This document shows, one piece after another, positions 19,043-28,952 of a stretch of 31,747 nt of DNA. Made by a program: the position numbers and the translations under genes. This DNA comes from Candolleomyces eurysporus (taxonomy: Eukaryota > Basidiomycota > Agaricomycetes > Agaricales > Psathyrellaceae), in contig JANBPK010001293.1 in assembly GCA_027579435.1 (NCBI GenBank), forward strand, positions 1 through 31,747, written 5' to 3'. Under the pieces are notes generated by a model that was not told the DNA's origin, did no database searches, and worked only from the letters and a program-made list of their open reading frames with translations. Numbering within the stretch: the first letter of the stretch is position 1; each line of letters opens with the position of its first letter.

Positions 19043-20553
19043 CACTAGGCGCCCCACGTCGGGTTGTTTTAACCCGACATGGTCACCCGCCCAGCCGGTT
19101 TGCCAAACCTTGGCTGGCTGGGACTGATAGCCCGTCTGACTGGGTGCAGTCGGGTTATTGGCGACGGGTGAATTCCTCGGGATCTTCACCCGATTTTTGT
19201 TACAAACAATCCGCCAGGGCCAGGTTGTTTTGCCTCATCTTGTGGGTTAAATTAACAGGTAGTTGCAGGTGAGTTTTACCCGTAATTCTGGTGTTTTGAG
19301 CTCGCTTTACGGGGTTGATATTCCAGTGGGGGAGTGAGTGGCTGACGGGTGAATTCAGCCTGCCTCACAGGTGGAATTAATTCGCCGTGACGGGTTGAAT
19401 CAAATCGGTTTATAGTGATATATCAAATCATGCTGTACGAGCGATTATTTATCAGTGAATTCTAGGTATATAACTGCATTCATAACCAGTCTGTCTTAAA
19501 GAGGGAGTAGAAGATCGGTATCGTGTTGAAATATCGTCTCGAAGCTAACCGAAAACTCAGAGGTGTTGTTGCAAGGGCGAAAAATAATAGATGTACGGGG
19601 TGTGGGCGGTAGTTGATGAGGGAATCTACGAGCAGGCTGAGTAAATTAGCTATCATAGAAGCCATGAGGAAGATCGTTATACTTGCGAGCATGCAGGGTG
19701 GCCTCCTGGTGTCCGTAGATCATGGGCTCGTGTTGCTTGATGACGTGCCAGGTCGACCTCTCCCATTTCCTCCTGATAGTGCTTGACTGCTTGCACCTCA
19801 GTCCTGTATATCATTCAGAGTCAGCAGTTATGGAACAGGTCGTAGGATGGAACAAACCATGGCTTGTCCTTCCAGTCGCAGGCACCTAAGCAATATTCCC
19901 AAATTGTAGAGGGGTCTAAAGCTCCCAAAGTGCTTCTGCTTGCAGCAAGAGCCCTCTCTCTAACAGTGGGCATCGCCTTGCTCATTTCCCAGTGAGTGTG
20001 CCCGCCACTGTCTGGGCGGTGACCTGTGGCAGTAACGCAGCGGGCTTGGTGCAGACAAGACAAATCGGTGGTGGCCATGGCAGGTTCTGAGTGTTGGGGA
20101 TGTTGGCCATAAAGGCGGGTTGTGACATGTTCAATGGAAGATAAAGATTGGTATTCGATGAGAGGAAGGACGGAGTTGTGGTTGACGATTGCTCACCGGT
20201 TATTTGTACTCGCTATTTGGCCAATATCGCCCGCCAAAATTTTTTGCCAAGTCCTGGCCGTGCTGCAGCGTCGTGCTCATGAAGATTAGCGCATTTCAAA
20301 GGTAGTTTATCACTGTAAGCTTAGGACACATTGGTGGTTAAATTGGAGGCACAATCATTCACCCGTTAGTCAAGGAGAAATACCCTGTCAGTCCAATAAC
20401 CCGTTTCCCAATACAACAAAATCCCGTGTCATAACAGGAAAAATTAACCCGACTGATAACCCACCATCTATTTCTAGATTCACCAACAGTGAGCCGCCAA
20501 ACGGGTTAAATCCGTCGCGCGGGTTGCTTTAACCCGACGCAGGGCGCGTAGTG
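19043..20553. mobile_element. Non-autonomous CACTA (EnSpm/CMC) DNA transposon
   Basis: Both ends begin CACTA when read inward: CACTAGGCGCCCCACGTCGG on the left and CACTACGCGCCCTGCGTCGG on the right (reverse strand). 20 of the first 23 bases match. The element is flanked by a 3-bp direct repeat CAA (19040-19042 and 20554-20556), as expected for this superfamily. Subterminal regions carry about 15 copies of ACCCG/CGGGT (19055-19400 and 20355-20540), while the middle has almost none. Subterminal repeats of this kind are the usual transposase-binding pattern of CACTA elements. At 1511 bp there is no room for a full transposase and none is recognised. The interior instead holds a possible cargo gene. 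Confidence 0.82.
19677..20128 (-). CDS. Possible cargo gene inside the CACTA element
   Basis: Function unknown. An ATG at 20128 opens MSQPAFMANIPNTQ and runs as a Pro-rich frame to a stop after TLTGK. A second overlapping frame, from an ATG at 20078, encodes MSKAMPTVRERALAASRSTL and WEYCLGACDWKDKPWFVPSY. A third segment, downstream of a TATACAG acceptor, reads TEVQAVKHYQEEMGEVDLAR and ends at TAA 19677-19679. These pieces look coding, but I cannot join them with fully convincing introns. It may be a captured host gene fragment, a transposase-derived piece, or a decayed gene. Residue content gives no domain. Confidence 0.35.
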
Positions 20554-20556
20554 CAA

Positions 20557-20971
20557 GTCGAATCGGGCGCAAAAATGATCGCCAGTTGGCGCTTAAACCA
20601 ATATCTCAAGCTACGCCAGGGTTGAATATAGAAGGCCATCACTATGCACCTTCAGCCTAATGAGCCCTCACAGGTGGATTGCTAGTGAGGCCCGTTTGGA
20701 AATTGACTCAGAGCTGCAGCATTGGCCTTCCAAAATTATGATCGCTGTGACGCCTATCGCGGTTGAAAGAACGGCCTTGCACCGATGAGGCATCCAGGCC
20801 CAAATTGAGTAGACAACAGATCAAATGGCTTGGCTAAATATTTCAACTTCTCTTAATACTGGCATTAGCTGTGCCATCCAGGGCACGCGCAGGAAAGAAA
20901 TGCAGATGAAATTTGGTGCCACCGCTACGGCAGCCCTTTCTTTGTCAGGCTCTAATCAACACCCTCAGTCC
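20557..20971. other. No gene seen
   Basis: About 415 bp between the CACTA element and the stop of the dioxygenase gene. Nothing recognisable. Confidence 0.4.
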
Positions 20972-22106
20972 TCATTGCCAGTACCATGCTGCTTTGTGAT
21001 GCGCCACGATGGCAGCCTTCGCTACCGGTCCAGTTCCCCAGAGACTCTCTTTGGTCTGGAATTCATTGTCGACCCATCTGAAAAGTGCACCAGCTGCATG
21101 TTGGGTGAATGAGCGCCATTCCTCCCCAGGCTGGAGAGGAAGATTGCCATGCACGACGATTGCAGAAGGAATGACAATCGTTGACCCAGGGGGAAATTGA
21201 ATGATGAGCTTGAAATCCCAGAGAACTATATGGCCTCCTTTGTCTGGGTCAAACGTCCCAAACGCAGTGATGGCACAGAGTCCAAATGAAAGATTTTGAC
21301 TGTCTTTGTGGCATTTGCACACTGTTCGAGGTCCAAAGTTGACTGTCAGAGTTGGGAAGATGCTGTTGCTGAACGGATGGTGCAGCCTCGGGTAACGCCA
21401 CTTGATTGCAGAGATACATCTACTGTAAACGCCATGGAGCTTAGGCGTGCATGTGTTCAGGCTTGCTGAAGAGAGTATGAGCCCAAAGAACCACAAAAAA
21501 AAAANAAGTGATGCCATACCAGATTGGAACCATGCTAATTTATTGAAGTCGTCATTGCAACGAACGTTCTCCATGACTTCACTGACAATGTCAGAGCTAT
21601 AGGATACGTTGGCCGGCTCGGTGCGACCACCGCCATGGGTATAGCCAGCAGGCTTTGCGATGAATTGCCTGCAGCCCCCTGCTTCCTTTGTTCCCTCTGG
21701 CATGGCAATCTTCTCTTCTCCTTCCTTTAGTTGCTTACTCATCCAGGCAACTGCATCCTTCCAGCAAGGACCAGGAGGCTCTCCGGCGAGTAGACCCAGC
21801 ATACGGTGTAGGCCGGTTTTTTCCATAGTAAGCCGTTCCTGTCTATAGCCGTTACAATGAGACCAGGAAAACTCTTTGCCATGCAATTTTATGCCACTTA
21901 CTTGCCATCCCAATCTATCGTCTGGAATGTCTTCATCTCCTTCACTGCTTTTTCGCTTTCGAGGGAGAACACCTTGCAACAGACGCCCACATACCCCAAA
22001 GATGCTACCTTCGCACTGTCTAGGTCAAAATCGACATATATAGGACGACCTCGCAATCCTACTGGGCCCGCTGAGTGTAATCGTGCTGCCACAGTTTCGG
22101 TATTGC
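20972..22106 (-). CDS. 2OG-Fe(II) dioxygenase-fold protein, TET/JBP-like family, 5' end unresolved
   Basis: Exons from 5' to 3': 22106-21902, 21842-21520 and 21465-20972. Introns are 59 bp (21843-21901) and 54 bp (21466-21519). All phases close, giving 339 visible residues. The core reads FPTLTVNFGPRTVCKCHKD, then FGLCAITAFGTFDPDKGGHI, then FPPGSTIVIPSAIVVHGN, then EEWRSFTQHAAGALFRWVDN. This supplies the HxD pair (about 229/231), a distal His (about 282) and an Arg (about 294), the Fe(II) and 2OG ligands expected of a double-stranded beta-helix oxygenase. The arrangement matches a family strongly expanded in agaricomycetes that I associate with TET/JBP. If so, the product could oxidise 5-methylcytosine, but that is inference. 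The first visible exon starts after a CCAGCAG acceptor, so an upstream exon is missing. The N at 21505 lies in an intron and is harmless. Confidence 0.65.
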
Positions 22107-22482
22107 CTGCTGGGGGTTTATTTCGACGCCCAAGCCTCAGCCTGCCGCCAGCACCATGGTGCTAAGTGCTGTGGATTTTGGAGCATCCTGAGACTAAGAT
22201 CAATCTGAACGCACTGCAGTGGGAACTCTGAGTGCGTCATGCATGAAGCAGTTTTTCCCCCCNNTTTTTTCCACCGCTCAGTGGCCTCTTTTGGTAGTTT
22301 TGCTGAGGCTCTCTGGGGAGCTGAGGTATGTCGGTCGAAAAGCAGATAATGGAGAAACTGAGAGCTCACACATCAATGGCCTTTTTGAATGCCGTATGAT
22401 GCCTTGTATGCTCCAAAAAGCGACCAGGGAAGATCAAGAAGGGAGCCAGGATTCAGTTCTGCAGAGAGGATGCCAGATCACT
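22107..22482. other. Upstream region of the dioxygenase gene, interrupted by the retrotransposon
   Basis: About 375 bp where a first exon is expected. A minus-strand open frame (22369-22118) reads ASAKLLPKEATERWKK-like text but spans two N calls (22263-22264) and cannot be joined with confidence. The LTR element begins at 22488. Confidence 0.35.
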
Positions 22483-22487
22483 GATCC
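22483..22487. repeat. Target site duplication, left copy (GATCC)
   Basis: GATCC precedes the left LTR and is repeated exactly at 30767-30771 after the right LTR. A 5-bp duplication is typical for Ty3/Gypsy integrases. Confidence 0.92.
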
Positions 22488-23141
22488 TGTTACGACTAGT
22501 TGATACTAGACTTAATATTGGTGTATTCTGGATGAATACACAGGTTTCAAGTGGGTAAAGGTTCAGAATTCAAGTGATCTTCAAACCTTAGAGAATAGCT
22601 TCAAGTAAGATTCGCTTAGTCTCAATGAATTCGATAACTGGTTGTTAGCGAATTCAAATACCTTCTGGCAGCGCTCAACAATGCAAGAATGAATTGAGTG
22701 ACTTGAGAATGTAAAAGCGATGATATTCAACTAATTTACTATGAGTTTATATACCTTTCTATCTATGAAATTACTAGATAGTTAAAGAAAATCGTAGAAT
22801 ACTGAAGAAGGATTCGGAAAGGTTTGGAATTAAGTAGAGAGATCACGGAGTCAATCCTTGATAGATCAGTGACTCATCAAGTCAGAGATTGGCTCCGATC
22901 AATTCTAGTCGTGCTTGGATTCCTCCGGCACGTTCCTGATCTTTCTAGGTAGAGTTCATGTTCAAATATTGTAGCAATTGTAGTCCATAGTTAAGTAACA
23001 CTCTGGTTTTGTAAATATTATGGCTCCTAGGCCATTCCAGTCCAAACAATACATTGCCTAAGTCCTTTCTATCTAAGAGACGACGAGGCTTGATNAAACA
23101 AAAGNAAAAAGAAATAAAAGAATTAGTAGTTATCCACAACA
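22488..23141 (-). repeat. 3' LTR of the chromovirus
   Basis: It matches the right LTR apart from three substitutions (in the GAATTCGATAAC segment and in GCAGCGCTCAACA) and two inserted N (23095, 23105). It contains the same TATATAAA box on the minus strand. Confidence 0.96.
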
Positions 23142-23154
23142 TANCCCCCCCCAG
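23142..23154 (-). other. Polypurine tract
   Basis: On the minus strand a run of eight G, then N, T, A lies directly before the 3' LTR start TGTTGTGG. A purine run at this place primes plus-strand DNA synthesis. The N at 23144 sits beside the homopolymer. Confidence 0.75.
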
Positions 23155-23169
23155 CAAACGAGTTGTCAC

Positions 23170-24097
23170 TTACTCTTCGTCCACGTCCATCGCATCCTCA
23201 TCACCGTTGCTGACGTACCCATTCTCGATCAGCGGTTTCCCATCGAAGACGTTCGCCAGTGGGTATCGTAGTGCGTAGCGGGAGGCCGTTGGGTGGAGCA
23301 CGAGTTGTAGAAGTAATTCGACCTCTTCCCCTTCGACTGAGGACGTCGCTTTGTCGTAATCTTCGAAGAACGGAAGGAAAACGCCACCTGGGGAGCTCGG
23401 GGTTAGAGTAACGATAGAGTCTGTTGGAGAGCTGGGAGCAGAGGAGTCTGGGCTGTCGGAAATGGGGGAGTTCGTCNGGGGTGTGTATGATCTTGTGATG
23501 GGGTCCGAGAACGGACATGAGTCCCCGCAGTGCGCGAGGATCCTCCCAGTCCCACAGCGATTCGTTTCCTAAGAGTTGGCTACGCCAACGCGCCTCCAAG
23601 ATCCACCCGATTGCTTCTCGCCCAACCTGCTGCAACCCGGAGACGATTTGACGAAGCGTAGAGCGCTCCCCAAAGCAACGAAGGGGGTTAATATCGGCTC
23701 GCTCCAGGAGAATCAACAGCTTAGGCTTCTTCATCCCCAGATTCTCGAAAAGTTCGTCGGAGATAACTGAGTTGACCGCAACTGAAGGGACTAGGTTCAC
23801 AGGTCAGCATTGTTGCACGGATCTCTTGATGAGTTACGCCCTACCTGCCCCTTTCGTAGCACGATTGATAACTTGCTTGATCCGTGTAATGGCCCAGAAC
23901 AAGGCCGTCACGAAGGCGGGGTCCAAACCGACCTGAGAGTGGTTTCTATCGCCAGTAGGGAAGATTTCAACGAAGTCAAACTCCTCATCGAGCTTGTAAG
24001 TGAAAGGGGATGTAGAGTAGATCGAGTTAGCATGGTCGTGGGGTAAAGTTAAATGAAGGTCGGAGTCGAGGGGAGAGTAAACCTCGATGGCGGACAT
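23170..24097 (-). CDS. Spliced third gene (ORF3) of the chromovirus, 290 aa, unknown function
   Basis: Exon 1 is 24097-23845 and exon 2 is 23790-23170. The 54-bp intron (23791-23844) has GTAGGG at its start, a CTGAC branch-like site and CCTAG at its end. Exon 1 opens MSAIEVYSPLDSDLHLTLPH and ends at TKGAG. Exon 2 continues PSVAVNSVISDELFENLGMK. The frame breaks at the N at 23477. Leaving that N out makes 873 coding bases, exactly 291 codons with TAA. The protein has a predicted-helical first half (LRQIVSGLQQVGREAIGWIL), a Ser/Pro/Thr-rich linker, then EEVELLLQLVLHPTASRYAL and an acidic tail ending DEDAMDVDEE. No signal peptide, membrane span or known domain is seen, so it is not an obvious envelope protein. 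It starts 83 bp after the pol stop and ends 17 bp before the polypurine tract, so it belongs to the element. Expression would need a spliced or separate transcript. Confidence 0.72.
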
Positions 24098-24179
24098 AGT
24101 AAGGACAGGAGGGTTTGGTGAAGCAGGAAAGAGGCAAAGGGGAATGAGTCTGAATCTGCTGTTTCAACGCACTTTGTTT

Positions 24180-27100
24180 TTATACCTCTACGACCGTTCC
24201 GTCCATCGGTCCGTGCCTTCCTTTCACGTTCCCTCTTTTCTGCCGTTCCCAGTTTCTAACGATCTCGGCTACATTTCTCAGATTGCGCCTTGGTTCCCAG
24301 GTGTCACCGTCCGGTCCGTAGCCCTTATACCTTACTCTGAATAATTTTTCTCTTCTCCCGCTTCGGAGCTTTCTCCATTTTTCATCGATTATTCCTGCAA
24401 CTTCAAACTCAGGAAATTCTTCGAAGCCTCCTCGCCTTCCTTCTATCCTAGGACGCCCCGAATCTCCAGTCTCGTCCGCTTGGTAGGGTTCTAGATGGGC
24501 CGTGTTAATTACGGGGTGTATTCCGTACGAGGCTGGTAATCTCAGTCGGTATGTTGTCCTTCCCAATTTCTCCAAGATCTCAAAAGGTCCCTCGTATTTT
24601 GGCAGTAGCTTCTGCCCCTTGCCTTTGATATCTCGAGATAATCCCAATGACTCCCGGTTTAATACGACCAAATCACCCTCCTTGAATTCCCAAAGTAACC
24701 GTCCCTTGTTATAACTCTTTTCCTGTGCCAGTTGCACTTTGATGAGAGCGTCCTGTGCCCGGCTTCGTTCGGCGTCGAAACCTTCCACCATTTCAGCGGC
24801 CATATCTACTGAAACTCTTTCCGTCCCTGTTGTTTCCCTCGGTCGAACGATCGCTTCTGGAGAATTCATTAGTGTAGAACTAGTCAAGGGGTGATAGCCT
24901 CGTAGTAGATAGGAAGGTGCGAACCCAGTGGAGGAATGTGGGGACGTGTTGAAAGAGAGTGCCAGGGCATCTAACCGTTCGTCCCATTGTCTCCTTCCTT
25001 CTTCATGGCCGATGAAGGCTCGTAATGCTATTTCCAGGTACTGGTTTACTATTTCGGTTTGCCCATCAGCCTGTGGATGATAGGCAGTGGTCAAAGCACG
25101 TTTCATACCCATTAGTTCGCACACTCCGTTCCAGAACTCTCCACGCCACCTTGTGTCTCGGTCCGAGATGACTTGCCGAGGGATTCCGAACTTGGCTACC
25201 ACATGATGAAAGAATAATTTGGCACATTCCCCTTCAGTCAAAGTTGTAGTAGTGGGGATGAAAAGGACGTATTTAGTAAGTTTATCCACTACTACGAGAA
25301 TGCTATCATATCCCGATAGAGTTTCTGGTAATTCGGTTATGAAATCCATTGATATTACTTCAAACGGTTGTGTTGGTATTGGTATAGGTTGCAGTAGGCC
25401 TACTGGGGCGTGCCTCCTAGGCTTCACCTTTTGACATACATCGCAAGTATTGATATAACGTTTGATACTTCGCGACATTGACGGCCAATAGAACTTCGCA
25501 GCCAGTCGGTTGTAAGTCTTGTGGAATCCCCCATGTGCTCCCTCGGTGATTGTATCGTGATCTTCCTTGATAATGTCTTGTACCAGATTCCCAGGTACGC
25601 ATAGCCGAAGATTTCCCAAGTTATCACGGAAGTAGATCAACCCGTCTTCCTCGCGCCGGTATCTTTCTGCGAAACCCGTTCCAACGGTTCCTCCTTCCTT
25701 CATTTGCTCCAGAACTCGTACGAAGTGTCTGTCCTTGACATACCCTGTTTTCCATCGTTTCTTCTCCTCTTCTGTGATCGCGACAATTACGGAGAAACTC
25801 CTTGGGCACGAGACTTGTATTGAACCTTCTTCCTCTGCCGTATCGTCCTTCCAGGTTACTGTCTCCGTCACCACGTCTTCTGGAGCGTCGTAATACTCCG
25901 ATTTGCTAAACTGAGTTGCAACGGTGAGCAGTCTTTTCTCGAACCTTTCTGCTAACTCGTCGAACATGTTGGCCAGCGGGTCTTGAGTGCCAATAGTTAG
26001 GTGGTGATCTGGTCCTGTGAGCGGTCCCTCTTGTTGTGGTATCCTTCTTCGGAGCCTTGAAATGGGGTCGACATTAGAGTGGATTCGTCCGGCTCTGTGG
26101 ATGATTTTCATATTGGGGAAGGCTGCGAAGATCAAGCCCCAACTTAGAAGCCTCTGGTTCACATTCTGGAACGTCCTACACCAGGTTAGAGCGGCGTGAT
26201 CTGTTATGGCGAGTATTTCTTCTCCTTCAAGTAGTGGTTGAAACTTAACCAAGCCCTCTTTCAAAGCTAACGCCTCTCTTTCCGTAGGCGAGTAGTTTCG
26301 TTCTGCTGGTTGCAAGATTCTGGACCAATATGCGATGACACGCTCTGTATGCACCGTTGTGTCTTCTAGCGAGCTTCCCCATTTGTCGATTGGTACATCT
26401 GTATTCTCCTTCGAGAGGTGAACTACTAACGTAGGTGGTTTCACTTCCTTATCCTTCCAGGCTTTCTCAATTTTCTCGTACGCCTTTGTTCCTTTCAAGT
26501 CTCTGACTAGGATAGGTTGTACTTGTTGAAGGATGGCTGCTAGTGCATAGTCACAGGCATCGGAGTAGATTCGATATGGCCGCCCAGGGATAGCATGAGC
26601 TTGGACTGGGGCATTCGTAAGCACCCTTTTAGCTAAATCGAAAGCTTGTTTCTGTTCCTCCCCCCAATGCCATTCTCTTTTCTTCTTCAACAGTTGAAAC
26701 AAGGGCTGAACTATCCAAGCGTAAAATGGAATGTAGGAGGAGAAGTAGACCATCATCCCTAGAAATGTCTGCAGTTCACGGACATTAGTGGGCTCCTTCA
26801 GATGATTTATAGCTTCAACCTTCTCCTTGTGAGTTGACAATCCGAGTCGAGAGACCTTCTGCCCTAGCAGGAGTAGTGACTCGTATCCGAAATGACACTT
26901 TGATGGGGATAAGGTTATTTCCGCGTCCTGGATTGCGACTAGCACCTTGTTGATATGCACTAAGTGCTCTTCAAAGCTCTTCGAGAAAATAACGATATCA
27001 TCGATATATACCAGGGAGAATAACCACAAGTAAGGTGCTAATATCCCTTGCATCACTCGCTGGAAGACGGCGGGCCCGTTCCTATAACCAAACGGCATTC

Positions 27101-28952
27101 GTTTAAACTGAAAGAGTCCTCGATGCGTTCGGAAGGCCAATTTCTCCCGATCCTCCTTCTGAATTGTGAGTTGCGTGAATCCTGACAGCGCGTCCAGTGT
27201 CGAAAGATAGCGACTTCCTGATAGAGTTTGTAAAATATCCTCCTGTCGGGGTAGAGGGAACTCATCCGGAATTACTTGTTCGTTGAGCTTGCGTAAATCT
27301 ATCACCATTCTCGGTTTTCTGTTCCGATGGACAATGAACACCGGCGCTGCCCAAGGACTTCGAGACGATTCTATAACTTCTAACTGTAACCAGGCATCCA
27401 TTTGTGCGTCGATGGTTGCCCTGTTTGCGGGCGACATAGGATAGGGAGGGATAGAAATTGGTTTCACTCCCTCTTTCATTGGTATACTCACCTCCTCTTT
27501 GTAACTTCCCAATCTTCCGTCAAGCGCGAATGCCCGTTGATTCCGCGTGAGTACCTTGAACAATTGCTCTTGGTCTTCCATACTTAGATCCCTTGATATG
27601 TCAACTTCATCTCTGAATGATTTCGATTCCGAGGGCTCCGGAGGAATCTTGCTAGTTTTCGGGCCCCCAGTGATAGGTTGGTTTTTTGATCGATCGCATT
27701 CTTCCTTGGTAATGTCCGACTCGTCGCTACCCTTAGTGGATTGAAGGTAAAGTGATGAATTCTCAGAGTGACGCCCTCGAATGTACTGAGAATATTTGTG
27801 AAGTGCTCGTATTTCTTCTGGCGCTAATTGGCTGATTGGCGTATAGATGTTTCCAGGGTCAACTAAGTAGCCCAGTAGTTGTCCTTGAGCGATGGTTACG
27901 GGCATAGTTGAAAAGTTTGAGATCCAAACAAAGGGCGTCTCCCTGCTTATGATGGTTTCGGGTAGCGAGTAGATAGATTGAGAGTCAGGAGTACCGTTAG
28001 TGTAGGCGCTTCGTTCCAGAATGAATGTTTGAGAGAGAGTTGGGAATATGGGTTCCAAGTGGACGAGTCGCTGAGTTCCGGGGTTAATATGGTAGTCGAA
28101 TCGGGATCGAGCTTCTCCTCGACTAAACTGTTTCCTGAGTTTTCTTTTCCTTGTCTGCACCTTCCGATGTGCTTTGCTTCTTCCCAATTTGCGCGCTAGA
28201 TCGGGTTGAGCGAGTACCTTAAATGAGTTTCCTGTGTCATCCAAGTATAGGAACGGCTTATTGAGTGCTTCGAGAACTTCGATAGAGTATTTGTCATTTC
28301 CCAAAGTTACGAAGGTCTTCCCCGCTCTTCGAGTGATCCCGATCTCATATTGTTCCGCGAAGTCGTTCCCTAAGATGAGGTTAGTGCTCATTCCTTTAAC
28401 AACATAAGCTTCTACAGAGATTTTTACAGCATCATGTAGTTGTTGATTGAGCTGGAAGTATAGGTCAAGGGTCACATATCCCGTAATAACAGATGTTCCA
28501 GTAACTTGTACAAGAGTTACACGCTGTCCCCTACGAATCTTTGGGGTCTTCAGAAGAGTCCTCAAATATCGCTCGGAGATTAAAGTGATGTCAGATCCGG
28601 AGTCGACGACTACCGTTGTAGGGGTCTCAAATAGTGAATTGACGTATCCCTTAATTTGAGTTGGGCTGCTTCCTAGAAACGCGCAACCTGCTGGTTTTAT
28701 GAGACGAGGTTTCAGTTGCGTGATTTTGTGTGGGGTGATAGAAGGTGGTACAGGGAACAAGGGTTTAAGAATTTCTTCTTGTTCTTCGCGGGCTAGTTTT
28801 CCAAGCAGACAATGACGGGTGGCACGGGTGATCATGCTAGAGGCTATGAATCGGTTGTCTGAGTGACTGCGGTTGCTGTCAGGGCCTAAAATGTTGTTGC
28901 CCTCCTCTTCCTTGCAGGGATTCAAGGTTCCTGACTGAGGAGGGCTTCGCAA
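24180..28952 (-). CDS. pol: Pol polyprotein: protease, reverse transcriptase, RNase H, integrase, chromodomain
   Basis: The open frame spans 1590 codons. Aspartic protease: VVVDSGSDITLIS, Asp about 117. Reverse transcriptase: MVIDLRKLNEQV, LSTLDALSGFTQL and YIDDIVIFSK (about 649-658). RNase H: YRIYSDACDYALAAIL and AITDHAALTW. Integrase zinc motif: His about 1140 and 1144, Cys about 1170 and 1173. Integrase core: Asp about 1203 (SMDFI), Asp about 1264 (VISDRDTRW) and Glu about 1300 (HPQADGQTE), an exact D-35-E spacing. Chromodomain: FEVAGIIDEKW to LFRVRYKGYGPDGDTWEP near residues 1515-1565, which in this family binds modified histone tails and steers integration. The frame has no ATG near its start: its first in-frame start-like codon is TTG at 28952, inside the Gag overlap. 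Pol is therefore probably made as a Gag-Pol fusion by a -1 shift in the ATTTTTGC run (about 28950-28957). All catalytic residues are intact. Confidence 0.95.
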   Translation of the reverse strand: MRSPPQSGTLNPCKEEEGNNILGPDSNRSHSDNRFIASSMITRATRHCLLGKLAREEQEEILKPLFPVPPSITPHKITQLKPRLIKPAGCAFLGSSPTQIKGYVNSLFETPTTVVVDSGSDITLISERYLRTLLKTPKIRRGQRVTLVQVTGTSVITGYVTLDLYFQLNQQLHDAVKISVEAYVVKGMSTNLILGNDFAEQYEIGITRRAGKTFVTLGNDKYSIEVLEALNKPFLYLDDTGNSFKVLAQPDLARKLGRSKAHRKVQTRKRKLRKQFSRGEARSRFDYHINPGTQRLVHLEPIFPTLSQTFILERSAYTNGTPDSQSIYSLPETIISRETPFVWISNFSTMPVTIAQGQLLGYLVDPGNIYTPISQLAPEEIRALHKYSQYIRGRHSENSSLYLQSTKGSDESDITKEECDRSKNQPITGGPKTSKIPPEPSESKSFRDEVDISRDLSMEDQEQLFKVLTRNQRAFALDGRLGSYKEEVSIPMKEGVKPISIPPYPMSPANRATIDAQMDAWLQLEVIESSRSPWAAPVFIVHRNRKPRMVIDLRKLNEQVIPDEFPLPRQEDILQTLSGSRYLSTLDALSGFTQLTIQKEDREKLAFRTHRGLFQFKRMPFGYRNGPAVFQRVMQGILAPYLWLFSLVYIDDIVIFSKSFEEHLVHINKVLVAIQDAEITLSPSKCHFGYESLLLLGQKVSRLGLSTHKEKVEAINHLKEPTNVRELQTFLGMMVYFSSYIPFYAWIVQPLFQLLKKKREWHWGEEQKQAFDLAKRVLTNAPVQAHAIPGRPYRIYSDACDYALAAILQQVQPILVRDLKGTKAYEKIEKAWKDKEVKPPTLVVHLSKENTDVPIDKWGSSLEDTTVHTERVIAYWSRILQPAERNYSPTEREALALKEGLVKFQPLLEGEEILAITDHAALTWCRTFQNVNQRLLSWGLIFAAFPNMKIIHRAGRIHSNVDPISRLRRRIPQQEGPLTGPDHHLTIGTQDPLANMFDELAERFEKRLLTVATQFSKSEYYDAPEDVVTETVTWKDDTAEEEGSIQVSCPRSFSVIVAITEEEKKRWKTGYVKDRHFVRVLEQMKEGGTVGTGFAERYRREEDGLIYFRDNLGNLRLCVPGNLVQDIIKEDHDTITEGAHGGFHKTYNRLAAKFYWPSMSRSIKRYINTCDVCQKVKPRRHAPVGLLQPIPIPTQPFEVISMDFITELPETLSGYDSILVVVDKLTKYVLFIPTTTTLTEGECAKLFFHHVVAKFGIPRQVISDRDTRWRGEFWNGVCELMGMKRALTTAYHPQADGQTEIVNQYLEIALRAFIGHEEGRRQWDERLDALALSFNTSPHSSTGFAPSYLLRGYHPLTSSTLMNSPEAIVRPRETTGTERVSVDMAAEMVEGFDAERSRAQDALIKVQLAQEKSYNKGRLLWEFKEGDLVVLNRESLGLSRDIKGKGQKLLPKYEGPFEILEKLGRTTYRLRLPASYGIHPVINTAHLEPYQADETGDSGRPRIEGRRGGFEEFPEFEVAGIIDEKWRKLRSGRREKLFRVRYKGYGPDGDTWEPRRNLRNVAEIVRNWERQKRGNVKGRHGPMDGTVVEV

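Noticed and set aside
23201..23800. Single 199-codon minus-strand frame downstream of pol, as a stand-alone gene
   Set aside because: The part beyond the N at 23477 is in the wrong frame, and its N-terminus is intron sequence; the spliced ORF3 model explains it better.
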